Shown: positions 1 through 7,802, counted from the stretch's first letter. The stretch: DNA of 42,944 bases from DASRPD01 sp035646535 (GCA_035646535.1 DASRPD010000019.1:1-42944); one strand, 5' to 3'. Made by a program: numbers and translations. Notes: a model not told the origin generated them from the letters alone.

Positions 1-26
1 CCCGCGGCCCCCAGCCCGACCTGCGA

Positions 27-71
27 GTGCCCGACCCGCGAGTGCCGGACCCACCAGTGCCGGACCGGCCG
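27..71 (+). repeat. 15-bp coding tandem repeat, three copies
   Basis: Three in-frame 15-base units (27-41, 42-56, 57-71), each starting GTGCCSGACC, encode V-P-D-P-R, V-P-D-P-P and V-P-D-R-P. A weaker copy (P-D-L-R) lies just upstream. Each unit begins with GTG, so the start codon is ambiguous by whole repeats. Confidence 0.7.
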
Positions 72-599
72 GTGCCCCCCGCCGCCTGGCCCGCCGGATC
101 GACGCCCTCATCGCCACCGCCTCCACCGGCGCCCGGAGCCGCGGGCGTCGATCCCTCGGCGGAGGCCGGATGGGTGGTCCCCCCAACTCGGAAACGGCGA
201 CGGCTGACGTGGCTGTGGATCGCGCTCGGCGTCTTCGCGGTCGCCGGAGTCGGCGTCGTGATCGCCGTGACACTGTTCATCCGCACCGTCAGTGGGCCGA
301 TCGACGCAACCAACGAGGTGCTGGCCGAGATCAAGGCCGGTGACTACCCGGCGGCGTTTCGGCTGTCCTGCTCGGACGAGCGCATCCGGCTCAACCAGGA
401 GCAGTACATTCGAACCTTCGAGGCCACGATCGAGGAACACGGCGCGATCACGGCCTACAACGTGAACTACAGCAGCGTGCACGGCAACCGGGCCGATGTC
501 CGCTTCGACATCGAGTTCGAAGACGGTGAGTCGATGCGACTGGAGGCGCGCGCGGTCAAGGAAGGCGGCCGGTGGCGATCCTGCATCCTCACGACCTGA
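27..599 (+). CDS. Proline-rich single-pass membrane protein, possibly 5'-truncated
   Basis: The protein has a low-complexity N-terminus rich in Pro, Val and Asp (residues 1-55), a basic stop (RKRRR, 55-59), one membrane helix (about 61-84) and an extracytoplasmic domain of about 105 residues. That domain contains EIKAGDYPAAF and ends in a strand-rich segment, which resembles the small NTF2-like folds (DUF4878 type) common in actinobacterial membrane proteins; this is a fold guess, not an identification. GTG 27 is the first start codon, but the frame stays open to base 3 and the Pro/Asp repeat pattern continues upstream, so the true start may lie outside the window. It converges on the TPP-enzyme gene with 30 bases between the stops. 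Function unknown. Confidence 0.7.
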   Translation: MPDPRVPDPPVPDRPVPPAAWPAGSTPSSPPPPPAPGAAGVDPSAEAGWVVPPTRKRRRLTWLWIALGVFAVAGVGVVIAVTLFIRTVSGPIDATNEVLAEIKAGDYPAAFRLSCSDERIRLNQEQYIRTFEATIEEHGAITAYNVNYSSVHGNRADVRFDIEFEDGESMRLEARAVKEGGRWRSCILTT

Positions 600-629
600 G
601 CGCCCGACCGTTCTCGAGCCTCGGGCCGT

Positions 630-2264
630 TCAGGCGAGATTGCTGGACCGTGGGTATGCGTCACCAGGATCGGTGAGCACGTTCACGACCGACAACCCGC
701 CGGCGGCGAACGCTCGGTCCAGGGCCGGCCCGATCGCGTTCGGCTCGCTCACGAGCTCACCGTGGGCTCCGAGTGCTTCGGCGACCTGGTCGTAGCGCGT
801 GCCCGGCCGCAGCTCCGCGGCGACGTCGTAGCCGTACACCGCCTGCATCGGGTGCTTCTCGAGGCCCCAGATCCCGTTGTTGCCGATCACCGCGACGACA
901 TTCACGCCGAAACGCACCAGCGTGTCGAAGTCACCCAACGAGAAGCCGGTGGCGCCGTCACCCAACAGGAGCACGACCTGGCGATCGGGTCGCGCCAGCG
1001 CGGCGGCCAAGGCGTAGCCGGGACCCATGCCGAGGCAACCGTACGGACCCGGGTCGAGGAAACAGCCCGGCGTGAAGGTGTCGACGTACTTGCCCGCGTA
1101 CGAGACGAAGTCACCCCCGTCGCCGACGACAACCGCGTCGCGCGCAAGGCGCTTGCGGAGCTCGCCGTAGATTCGCAGCGGGTGGATCGGCGTGGCCGCC
1201 GACTCCAGCGCGACCGCGTCGGCGGCTCGGGCCGCCATCTCGATCTCGTCGAGCCGTGCGACCCAAGCCTCGTGATCGGGGCGAGTACCGGGGGCATCCG
1301 GCCAGGCTTCGACGAGCCCCGAGAACACGAGTTCGAGATCCCCTGCCGCCGCGGCCGCGAGCTGGACGTGGGTCGCCACACCGGTCGGAGAGTCCGCCAT
1401 GTGGACGACCTGCGCCGCACCGAAGTCGCCGAAGCCGAGCCGAAAGTCGAGCGGTGTTCCCGCGACCACGACGAGATCGGCATCTCGAAACGCCGCCGAA
1501 CGGGCGCGGGAAAAAGCCAGCTCGTGGTCGGACGGGATGGTGCCACGCCCGAGTCCGTTGACGATTGTGGGGACGCGCGCCGTCTCCACGAACGCCCGCA
1601 TCGCCGTCTCGGCCCGGCCCCAGTACACGTCGGCGCCGACCACGAGGACCGGGCGTTCGGCCCGGGCGACCAGGGCGGTGATGGCGGCCAGGTCGTCGGG
1701 ATCAGGAGCCACGCGCGCGATGGTCGGGTCGAAGGCGTCGGGCGCCGGCGCGGACGCGAAGAACACGTCGAGCGCCACGTCGACAAACGTCGGGCCGCGA
1801 TGCGGCGTCATCGCGGTGGTCAATGCGTCGGCCACCACCGACCCGACCGCCGCGGTCTCGGTGGCGGTCGTCGCGGACTTCGTCACCGACCCCAGGATGG
1901 GCAGCGGATCGAGCTCTTGCAGCGAACCGGCGCCCCAGCGCGCCGCGGGCGCACGTCCACCGATCACCAGCATCGGAGAGCCGTTCATCGACGCAGCCGT
2001 GATGGCACTGACACCGTTGGTGATCCCCGGCCCGGCAGTCAGCGCGGCGACCCCCGGCCGGCGAGTGACCTTGGCCCAACCCTCGGCGGCGAAGGTCGCG
2101 GTCTGCTCGTGGCGCGTATCAACGAGACGGATCCCGCGTTGGACACACCCATCGAACAGGGGGAACAGATGCCCACCCGACAAGGTGAACACGACGTCGA
2201 CGTCGAAGGCACGCAGCGCCTCCGCCGCCCCGACGCCGCCGCTGAGCGCGCTCGTTGCGCTCAC
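630..2264 (-). CDS. TPP-dependent enzyme, acetolactate synthase / 2-hydroxyacyl-CoA lyase-like
   Basis: This 544-residue protein has the three-domain architecture of the acetolactate synthase/oxalyl-CoA decarboxylase superfamily. Residue E53 (TRHEQTATFAAEG) is in the place of the catalytic Glu that activates TPP. A GPGITNG segment follows at about 78-84. The TPP/Mg motif runs from GDGATGF (435-441) to GNN (461-463). The substrate cannot be told from sequence: no small regulatory subunit or other branched-chain amino acid gene is nearby, which argues mildly against biosynthetic IlvB. I chose GTG 2264 because it overlaps the stop of the upstream hydrolase as GTGA; a longer frame starting at 2321 would run 60 bases into that gene. 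The hydrolase partner hints at catabolism of a keto or 2-hydroxy acid (inference). Confidence 0.85.
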   Translation of the reverse strand: MSATSALSGGVGAAEALRAFDVDVVFTLSGGHLFPLFDGCVQRGIRLVDTRHEQTATFAAEGWAKVTRRPGVAALTAGPGITNGVSAITAASMNGSPMLVIGGRAPAARWGAGSLQELDPLPILGSVTKSATTATETAAVGSVVADALTTAMTPHRGPTFVDVALDVFFASAPAPDAFDPTIARVAPDPDDLAAITALVARAERPVLVVGADVYWGRAETAMRAFVETARVPTIVNGLGRGTIPSDHELAFSRARSAAFRDADLVVVAGTPLDFRLGFGDFGAAQVVHMADSPTGVATHVQLAAAAAGDLELVFSGLVEAWPDAPGTRPDHEAWVARLDEIEMAARAADAVALESAATPIHPLRIYGELRKRLARDAVVVGDGGDFVSYAGKYVDTFTPGCFLDPGPYGCLGMGPGYALAAALARPDRQVVLLLGDGATGFSLGDFDTLVRFGVNVVAVIGNNGIWGLEKHPMQAVYGYDVAAELRPGTRYDQVAEALGAHGELVSEPNAIGPALDRAFAAGGLSVVNVLTDPGDAYPRSSNLA

Positions 2265-3097
2265 GCGGTCCGCTCGGCCGGGTCGAGACGGTCGAGGAAC
2301 CGGCTCAACGCAAGGAACCACGCGTCGGGGTTCTCGAACTGCGGCGAGTGCCCGGCGCGAGGAATCATCACGAACTCGGCGCCGGGAATCGTCGCGGCCA
2401 TGTCGCGACAGGCTCCGAGGAACGGAGCATCCTGCTCGCCGACAATCACGAGCGCCGGGCAGGCAACCCAGGCGAGGCGCGCCAGGTCATTCGGCTGGTG
2501 AGCCATGTCCCGACCCATCGCCGCCCACATGACAACGCTCAGCGCGTTCCACTTCGCCTCCTGGAACTCGCGATATCCCGGGCGCTCGTCGAGGACCTTC
2601 TGGTACGCGGGCGTCTCGAGCGTCGCGGCGGCGTCCAGGAGTGTCTTGAGCGATTCTTTGCCCTCGCTGAGCGCGTGGGCGGCGGCGCGGTCAAGGAGTA
2701 CCGGGTCGATTCCGTCGATCGGGCCGGGCGAGGTGTCCATGAGCACCAGTGCCTCGACCCGCTCGGGCATCGCGAGCACCAGCCTTCGCGCGACCATCCC
2801 ACCCATGGAGTGGCCGAGAAGGCGAAAGGACTCGAGCTCGCACGCGTCCGCGACGATGCGCACATCGGCGGCGAGCCGATCCAGTGAGTACGCGCCGACG
2901 TCATCGGGCGCATCGCTCTCGCCGTGGCCTCGGTGGTCGAAGGTCACGACCCGAGCTCGGCGCGACAGAGCCTCGACGTGGTCGGCGAAGTCCTCCTTCG
3001 CACCTCCGAAGCCGTGCACGAGGATCAAGCCGGGACCATCGCCCGTGACCCGCACCTCGATCCGTACACCGTCATCGGTCATCACCTGCACGGGCAC
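2261..3097 (-). CDS. Alpha/beta-fold hydrolase
   Basis: This 278-residue protein is a classic alpha/beta hydrolase. It has the oxyanion motif HGFGG (28-32), the nucleophile elbow GHSMG with Ser97, the acid D223 in GEQDAP and His250 in AGHSPQFENP, so the triad is complete. DHRGHGES (54-61) is typical of the 3-oxoadipate enol-lactonase, haloperoxidase and C-C hydrolase group; the substrate is unknown. A purine-rich stretch (GGGAAGGGAAGG) precedes the start. GTG 3097 or GTG 3091 could each be used, and ATG 3082 is a third possibility. It is the promoter-proximal gene of a two-gene unit with the TPP enzyme (GTGA overlap) and diverges from the flippase-like gene. Confidence 0.9.
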   Translation of the reverse strand: MPVQVMTDDGVRIEVRVTGDGPGLILVHGFGGAKEDFADHVEALSRRARVVTFDHRGHGESDAPDDVGAYSLDRLAADVRIVADACELESFRLLGHSMGGMVARRLVLAMPERVEALVLMDTSPGPIDGIDPVLLDRAAAHALSEGKESLKTLLDAAATLETPAYQKVLDERPGYREFQEAKWNALSVVMWAAMGRDMAHQPNDLARLAWVACPALVIVGEQDAPFLGACRDMAATIPGAEFVMIPRAGHSPQFENPDAWFLALSRFLDRLDPAERTA

Positions 3098-3164
3098 CCC
3101 TTCCCTTCCCGCCCATCGTGTCCCACAAACGGTGTCCCGGGCAACGACACCGGGCTCGGCCTCC

Positions 3165-3170
3165 TAGGCT
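3165..3170 (+). promoter_or_regulatory. -10 box of a leaderless promoter
   Basis: TAGGCT followed by 6 bases and then ATG 3177. No Shine-Dalgarno sequence is present. This is the TAnnnT-N6/7-start geometry of leaderless actinobacterial genes, repeated at several other starts in the window. Confidence 0.55.
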
Positions 3171-3176
3171 GACGGA

Positions 3177-4205
3177 ATGGCAGTGACCGAGGCGGCCACT
3201 CAACCGGCCCCCGCTCGCTCGCGACGATGGTGGCTCCTGGCCATTCGCGTCACCGTGAGCATCGCACTGCTGGCCGTGCTCGTCTCCAGGCTGAACATCG
3301 ACAGCGTTTTGCCTCGTCAGCGGCACCTCTCGACACTCGGTTGGCTCGCCGCGGCGATCGCCACCGCCCTGATCGGCATCGCGCTCTCCGCGTGGCGATG
3401 GCAGCGCGTGCTCGCCGTCTTCGATGTACCCGTGCGGTTGCGGATCCTGCTCTCGCACTACCTCGCCGGGCAATTCGTCGGCAACGTGCTGCCGTCGACG
3501 ATCGGTGGAGATGTGCTCCGGGTCACCCGCGGAACCCGCACGACCGGTTCGAGCAGCACGGCGTTCGCCTCGGTGGCGCTCGAGCGGCTGACCGGCTTCG
3601 TCGCGCTTCCATTGCTCTGCGTCATCGGTTTCGCGCTCCAGCCCTCGCTGCTCGGCGAGGACCACGCCTGGATCGCGCTCGCCATCTCGGGGGGAACCGT
3701 ATTCGCGCTCACCGTCATCCTCGTGCTCGCCGGGAGTCCCCGGATCGCGGGTCGATTCCGTGAGCACGAAAACCGGATGCGGTTCATCGGTGCCGTGCAC
3801 ATCGGCGTCGATCGCATGCGCGCTCGCCCGAGGCTCGTCTCGGCCGTGCTCGGTACCGCGATCATCTACCAGGCCTCGACGGTGCTGACGGTCTGGTTCG
3901 CGGCGCGGACGTTGGGGGTCGACGTGCCGACCGCCGCGATCATCGCCTTCGTGCCGGCTGTCGCGATGGCCCAGGTCGTCCCGGTCTCGGTCGGCGGGTT
4001 CGGTGTCCGCGAGGGGATGCTCGCGCTGTTCCTCACTCCGCTCGGCGTGTCCACCGGACGCGCCGTGGGCATCGGACTGCTGTGGTACTTCATCATGTTG
4101 GTCGTGAGCCTCGCCGGCGCTCCCGCGTTCGCCGTCGGGCATCGCCACCCCGGTCCCGACCCCACCTCGGACCGGGTCGTCGACGTCAGCGACGCCGATT
4201 CGTGA
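3177..4205 (+). CDS. Flippase-like integral membrane protein (lysylphosphatidylglycerol synthase TM family)
   Basis: A 342-residue polytopic membrane protein with about eight hydrophobic helices. It carries the family hallmarks of PF03706 (the flippase half of MprF, also called UPF0104): YLAGQFVGNVLPSTIGGD near residues 95-112, and VPVSVGGFGVREG near 272-284. No soluble aminoacyl-transferase domain is attached, so it is a stand-alone translocase-like protein. In other bacteria such proteins move lipids or lipid-linked glycans across the membrane. It is translationally coupled to the next gene, a PAP2-type lipid enzyme (GTGA overlap at 4202-4205), which supports a shared role in lipid or glycolipid metabolism (inference). 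Its ATG is likely leaderless. Confidence 0.85.
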   Translation: MAVTEAATQPAPARSRRWWLLAIRVTVSIALLAVLVSRLNIDSVLPRQRHLSTLGWLAAAIATALIGIALSAWRWQRVLAVFDVPVRLRILLSHYLAGQFVGNVLPSTIGGDVLRVTRGTRTTGSSSTAFASVALERLTGFVALPLLCVIGFALQPSLLGEDHAWIALAISGGTVFALTVILVLAGSPRIAGRFREHENRMRFIGAVHIGVDRMRARPRLVSAVLGTAIIYQASTVLTVWFAARTLGVDVPTAAIIAFVPAVAMAQVVPVSVGGFGVREGMLALFLTPLGVSTGRAVGIGLLWYFIMLVVSLAGAPAFAVGHRHPGPDPTSDRVVDVSDADS

Positions 4206-5092
4206 ACGCGCCCGTCACGACACCGATGAACCGGACACCGCAGACCGGCCGCGGTCGGGCCCGCCTGCCCGGCGCAAAGCGCCTGCGCGACGGTCACTCC
4301 ATCTATTGGTGGGCCGAGATCCTCGGGGTCGTCGCGTTCTACCTCGTGTACTCGGCAATCCGGAACTCGGTGAACCAGAACGAAGGCCTCGCGTTCGACC
4401 ACGCTCGCGAGCTGATCGGCTGGCAACGATCGCTCGGCATCTACTTCGAACCGACCGTCCAGGATTGGGCGCTGCACTTCCGCCCGCTGGTCGTCGTGAT
4501 GAACTACATCTACGGATCACTGCACTTCGTGGTGACCGCAGGCGTGGGCGCCTACCTGTTCCTGCGTTGGGCGAACGACTATCCACGCTGGCGCAACACA
4601 CTCGCGATCACGACCTCGATCGCGCTCATCGGGTTCTTCTCGTGGCCACTCATGCCGCCCCGTCTCCTACCGGGCTCGTTCGGGTACGTGGACACACTCG
4701 CGAAGTACCCGACCTTGTGGTCGTTCAACTCGGGCCAGATGGCCAAGCTGTCGAACCAGTTCGCGGCCATGCCCAGCGTCCACTGCGCGTGGGCTCTGTT
4801 CTGCGCGTGCGCGCTCATACCTCGACTCGAGCACACCTGGGCGAAGGTTCTGGCCGGGTTGTACCCCGTGCTCACCGTGGCCGCCATCGTGCTGACGGGC
4901 AACCACTACTGGCTCGACGCCATCGGTGGCTTTGCGATCTTCGGAGTCGGCTACGCCGGCGGACGCCTCTTCACCCGAGCCGGCCGCGGGCGGCCGGCGT
5001 CCGAACCAGTCCGCGAACCACCAGTCCTCGATCCACCGGTCCTCGGTTCACGGGGTCCAGGGCGGTCTGTCCCCGGGCGAGAAGCCTCCTGA
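4202..5092 (+). CDS. PAP2-family membrane enzyme, inositol-phosphorylceramide-synthase-like
   Basis: A 296-residue membrane protein. The conserved catalytic block is at its C-terminal side: MPSVHCAW (190-197) replaces the PSGH motif of PAP2 phosphatases, and GNHYWLDAIGG (233-243) supplies the His and Asp of motif C3. This pattern, with several helices and no classical K-x6-RP motif, matches the PAP2_3/Aur1-like subfamily, which includes phosphatidylinositol-type headgroup transferases and phosphatases. GTG 4202 overlaps the stop of the upstream gene; ATG 4226 is an alternative. After about residue 262 the protein becomes a Pro/Arg/Gly tail with PPVLD PPVLG repeats. That DNA is also the 3' end of the opposing LysR gene, so the tail is probably dispensable. 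Confidence 0.8.
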   Translation: MNAPVTTPMNRTPQTGRGRARLPGAKRLRDGHSIYWWAEILGVVAFYLVYSAIRNSVNQNEGLAFDHARELIGWQRSLGIYFEPTVQDWALHFRPLVVVMNYIYGSLHFVVTAGVGAYLFLRWANDYPRWRNTLAITTSIALIGFFSWPLMPPRLLPGSFGYVDTLAKYPTLWSFNSGQMAKLSNQFAAMPSVHCAWALFCACALIPRLEHTWAKVLAGLYPVLTVAAIVLTGNHYWLDAIGGFAIFGVGYAGGRLFTRAGRGRPASEPVREPPVLDPPVLGSRGPGRSVPGREAS

Positions 5093-5988
5093 GCGATCGC
5101 CAGGTCATCACCTCGGCGCGCGACAACCCGCCGCACGGAATCGCGAACTGCCTGGTCGGCAAGCGAGAGGTGCGCGTCGCGTGCCCGGATCAAGGCGAGG
5201 CGGCGTTGCGGAACCCCCGAGAGCGGAAATGTCCGCAGCCCGGCGATCTCGGGTGGGATCGCGGTCTCGGGGAGCACCGATACGCCGCCGTGGGCAACCA
5301 CGAGGTCGACGATGAGCCGGATGCCCTCGACCTCGACCGGCACCTCGAGGGTCACGCCCGCCGCCGTGGCCGCGGCCTCGACCTCGATGCGCAGCGGGTT
5401 GTTCTTCGGCGGCAGCACGAGCGGGAGCTCGGCGAGCGCCCGCAGCGGCACGGGTGGGCGGGGCAATGGCGTTCCCCATGGCGCCAGCCCGACGAGCGAT
5501 TCTTCGAGGAGGCTCTCGACCACCAGGTGGGGATCGAGGATCGGCTCGGTGATCACCGCCTGGGCGATCTCGTGCGCGCACACCTCGGCGGCGAGCCGCT
5601 CGGAGGCGCCCTCATGGATCCGCAGTTGGATGCCGGGGGCACGGGCGCGCAGCTCGGTCACGAGCGCAGGAGCGATCCAGCGGCTCGCCGTACCGACTGT
5701 GCCGAGCGTCGCGTTCCCGCGTTCGAGCCCCTGCAACATGGAGAGGTCATCTCGCAACGCGTCGAGCTCTCGTTGGATCCGCCGCGCTCGCTCGACCACC
5801 GCGTCGCCACACTCGGTCAACCGTGCGTCGCGCCGGCCCCGGATCAGCAACTGCACGCCGAGCTCTGACTCGAGCTGGCGAACCTGCTCGGACACGTTCG
5901 ACTGCACCGTGTTCAATCGATCAGCCGCGGCCGTGAAGGAGCCTTCCTCGACAATGGCGACGACGGTGGCGAGGTGACGGAGCTCCAT
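4951..5988 (-). CDS. LysR-family transcriptional regulator with a low-complexity C-terminal tail
   Basis: A 345-residue LTTR. The N-terminal winged helix (1-60) reads MELRHLATVVAIVEEGSFTA, then QSNVSEQVRQLESELG, which is the family signature. The effector-binding domain covers about 90-295. Residues from about 305 on are Arg/Pro/Gly repeats (GGSRTGGSRTG) beyond the usual LTTR length of about 300; this tail is read antisense through the last 142 bases of the PAP2 gene. The start is supported by GAGGAG (plus-strand 5995-6000) six bases upstream. The neighbouring divergent gene is whiB, 275 bases away; LTTRs often control themselves and a divergent gene, but whiB as a target is only a guess. The effector is unknown. 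Confidence 0.9.
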   Translation of the reverse strand: MELRHLATVVAIVEEGSFTAAADRLNTVQSNVSEQVRQLESELGVQLLIRGRRDARLTECGDAVVERARRIQRELDALRDDLSMLQGLERGNATLGTVGTASRWIAPALVTELRARAPGIQLRIHEGASERLAAEVCAHEIAQAVITEPILDPHLVVESLLEESLVGLAPWGTPLPRPPVPLRALAELPLVLPPKNNPLRIEVEAAATAAGVTLEVPVEVEGIRLIVDLVVAHGGVSVLPETAIPPEIAGLRTFPLSGVPQRRLALIRARDAHLSLADQAVRDSVRRVVARRGDDLAIAQEASRPGTDRPGPREPRTGGSRTGGSRTGSDAGRPRPARVKRRPPA

Positions 5989-6075
5989 GATCGACTCCTC
6001 GAGTCAGTCGCGAGCCGGTGTGAATCTGGAGCCGCGCAACCCGGCGTCGGGCACGGCAGCGCCAATCGTTGATTC

Positions 6076-6093
6076 TGGCCTCGATTCGGGCCA
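6076..6093. promoter_or_regulatory. Candidate LysR operator (TGGCC-N8-GGCCA)
   Basis: An interrupted palindrome with 5-base arms lies 88 bases upstream of the LysR start in the comparatively AT-rich part of the divergent gap. A GCCAAT hexamer occurs at 6061-6066 and again at 6090-6095. Weak evidence: arms are short and GC-rich. Confidence 0.25.
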
Positions 6094-6181
6094 ATACATC
6101 TGTTCTAGCGATGGAATCTATCAGAACTACCTGTTGGACAGATTCACAGCGGGCGTGTTGCATGGTTGCCGGTTGCAGGAA

Positions 6182-6214
6182 ACCAGAGAGCCGGTCCCCC
6201 ACCGGCTCTCTGGT
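6182..6214 (+). promoter_or_regulatory. Perfect 14-bp stem-loop in the whiB leader (attenuator or terminator candidate)
   Basis: ACCAGAGAGCCGGT (6182-6195) pairs perfectly with ACCGGCTCTCTGGT (6201-6214) around a CCCCC loop. It lies 49 bases upstream of the whiB ATG and is followed by CTCCTCC rather than a T-run. It could be an intrinsic terminator without a U-tract, an attenuator or an mRNA-stability element. Confidence 0.6.
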
Positions 6215-6228
6215 CTCCTCCCAAGCCT

Positions 6229-6242
6229 GCGGCCTGGGCCGC
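6229..6242 (+). promoter_or_regulatory. Second small stem-loop next to the whiB ribosome binding site
   Basis: GCGGCC (6229-6234), a TG loop and GGCCGC (6237-6242) form a short hairpin 14 bases past the first one and about 10 bases before the GGAG ribosome binding site. With a two-base loop the inner pair must open, so it is weaker than the first stem. Confidence 0.35.
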
Positions 6243-6263
6243 GCAGTCGACTCGGAGCATGTG

Positions 6264-6611
6264 ATGGCGGTTGAGATTCTCTCCAACCTGGTGTTCAACG
6301 GCCCCCTGACGTGGACCGCCGATGCGGCCTGTGCAGGCGATACCCAGCTCTTCTTCGCCCCGCCGAGCGAGCGACCCGAAGCCCGAGCCACGCGAGAAGC
6401 CCGGGCGCGTGCGATCTGCGTCGCCTGTCCGGCGCTCGAACAGTGCCGCACCTGGGCCCGCGAGCAGCGCGAGTACGGATTCTGGGGTGGCGAGTCCGAA
6501 GAGGACCGCGCCGCCGCCGGGTTCCGGGTCGACATGCCGGTCGGGCGGGTGGCGCGCTATCCGAAGGGCAACGGCCGTCCCGTCGCGCCGCGAGCCAGCC
6601 GAGTCGCCTAG
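6264..6611 (+). CDS. WhiB-family iron-sulfur transcriptional regulator
   Basis: A 115-residue WhiB protein. Four Cys ligands for a [4Fe-4S] cluster are present: C23, C52, C55 and C61 (C-x28-C-x2-C-x5-C). The GFWGGESEEDR turn (72-82) matches the family's G[V/I/F]WGG motif, which binds the primary sigma factor in characterised members. The basic tail (RVARYPKGNGRPVAPRASR) is the likely DNA-contacting part; it contains GRP but not a full RGRP AT-hook, so I do not assign it to WhiB7. ATG 6264 has CGGAG six bases upstream. The frame is open for nearly 200 bases upstream, so an N-terminally extended form starting at ATG 6162 is formally possible. The leader carries two hairpins. Paralogue identity unresolved. 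Confidence 0.92.
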   Translation: MAVEILSNLVFNGPLTWTADAACAGDTQLFFAPPSERPEARATREARARAICVACPALEQCRTWAREQREYGFWGGESEEDRAAAGFRVDMPVGRVARYPKGNGRPVAPRASRVA

Positions 6612-6697
6612 GCCCGACCCGCCTCGTCCTCCGGGTCACTCGGCCAGGACCGTCGTCCCGACGCCCTGACGCCCCTGTCCCCCGCGGCGAGACGTTC

Positions 6698-6703
6698 TAG
6701 TCT
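6698..6703 (+). promoter_or_regulatory. Candidate -10 box upstream of the phosphotransferase
   Basis: TAGTCT lies 25 bases before ATG 6729, leaving room for a short leader that carries the GGAGGA ribosome binding site. No convincing -35 is visible. Confidence 0.35.
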
Positions 6704-6728
6704 CCGTCAGCATCCCGACGGAGGAACC

Positions 6729-7802
6729 ATGAGCGATCACGCGACCGACGAGCTGAGCGGCGTCGACCTCGACGCGCTGCGCGGCTACTTCGCCGCCCAC
6801 GTTCCCGGAGCATCCGGCAGACCCCTTCGCGCCGATCTCATCGCCGGCGGCCGATCCAATCTGACCTACGCCATCACCGACGGCACCCATCGCTGGGTCC
6901 TGCGACGTCCGCCGATGGGCCACGTGCTCCCGACCGCTCACGACATGGGCCGCGAGTACCGCGTCCTTCACGGGCTCGCCGATACCGATGTCCCGGTACC
7001 GCAGGTTCACGCCTTCTGCGACGACGCCACGGTGAACGGTGCACCGTTCTATGTGATGGAGCTCGTCGAAGGCGAGGTGCTCCGAGATCCCGCGGCCATC
7101 GCCGCCTTGGACGCCGAAACGGCCCGAGCGTGCTCGACCGAGGTCATCGACGTGCTCGCCCGGATCCATACCGTCGACTACGCGGCCGCCGGCCTCGGTG
7201 ACTTCGGCCGGCCCGAGGGATTCCTCGAACGCCAGCTCCGACGGTGGAGCGAGCAATGGGACCGCTCCAAGGGCTCGGAGCTGGCCGCGATGGACGAGCT
7301 CGGACGTCGGCTCCGCGCCGCGCTCCCGGAGTCAGGACCGGCGGCGATCGTGCACGGTGACTACCGGCTCGACAATGTGATGCTCGACCCGCACGACCCG
7401 ACGCGCATCGTCGCGGTCCTGGACTGGGAGATGTCGACTCTCGGCGATCCGCTCGCCGACCTCGGGCTGTTCCTCCTGTACTGGGGCAACACTGACGCGC
7501 AGAACGTCGCCCTCGGCGAGACGCTGGGTACCCGGCCGGGTTTCCTCACCCGCCCGGAGATCATCGAGCGTTACGCCCGGCAGTCGGGCCGCAACGTCGA
7601 CCATCTCGATTGGTATCTCGTGTTCGCCGCGTTCAAGCTCGCCGTCATCATGGAAGGGATCAACGCCCGGATCCGGGCGGGCAAGACCCTCGGAAAAGGC
7701 TTCGTCGAGTCCAACGAGCTCGTGACCGGGTTGGTCGAGGGTGCACTCGCCGAGGCCGATCAGTCCTCGATCGCGACGTTGCGCGCCACGTCCGCGAGCT
7801 GA
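6729..7802 (+). CDS. Phosphotransferase family protein (APH fold, ACAD10/11-like)
   Basis: A 357-residue protein with the aminoglycoside-phosphotransferase kinase fold. The nucleotide-binding region begins with LIAGGRSNLTY (38-47). The catalytic loop is HGDYRLDN (209-216) and the metal-binding loop is VLDWEMSTLGDPLADL (230-245), both intact. This variant of the loop (DWE.STLGDPL.DL) is typical of the N-terminal kinase domain of human ACAD10/ACAD11 and of stand-alone bacterial homologues found near acyl-CoA dehydrogenases; the animal enzymes phosphorylate 4-hydroxyacyl-CoAs. No acyl-CoA dehydrogenase is adjacent here, so the substrate is inferred from family only. The start is fixed by GGAGGAACC just upstream of ATG. 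The next gene (PAC2) follows 27 bases later on the same strand. Confidence 0.88.
   Translation: MSDHATDELSGVDLDALRGYFAAHVPGASGRPLRADLIAGGRSNLTYAITDGTHRWVLRRPPMGHVLPTAHDMGREYRVLHGLADTDVPVPQVHAFCDDATVNGAPFYVMELVEGEVLRDPAAIAALDAETARACSTEVIDVLARIHTVDYAAAGLGDFGRPEGFLERQLRRWSEQWDRSKGSELAAMDELGRRLRAALPESGPAAIVHGDYRLDNVMLDPHDPTRIVAVLDWEMSTLGDPLADLGLFLLYWGNTDAQNVALGETLGTRPGFLTRPEIIERYARQSGRNVDHLDWYLVFAAFKLAVIMEGINARIRAGKTLGKGFVESNELVTGLVEGALAEADQSSIATLRATSAS

Noticed and set aside
602..626. Inverted repeat GCCCGA / TCGGGC between two convergent stops as a terminator
   Set aside because: Only six pairs with a 13-base loop and no T-run; such matches are common in GC-rich DNA.
762..2501. Long open frame on the plus strand opposite the TPP-enzyme gene
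   Set aside because: Its translation is Arg/Gly/His-rich with no recognisable domain, and it mirrors the codon pattern of a confident gene on the other strand; antisense frames stay open in such GC-rich DNA.
6134..6163. TTGGAC with a -10-like TTGCAT as a sigma-70 promoter for whiB
   Set aside because: The -10 matches only three of six positions and spacing is not ideal; not better than chance.
6264..6611. Assignment of the WhiB protein as WhiB7 because of its hairpin leader
   Set aside because: The C-terminus has GRP but not the RGRP AT-hook of WhiB7, and the sequence around the GFWGG turn differs; leader structure alone is not enough.
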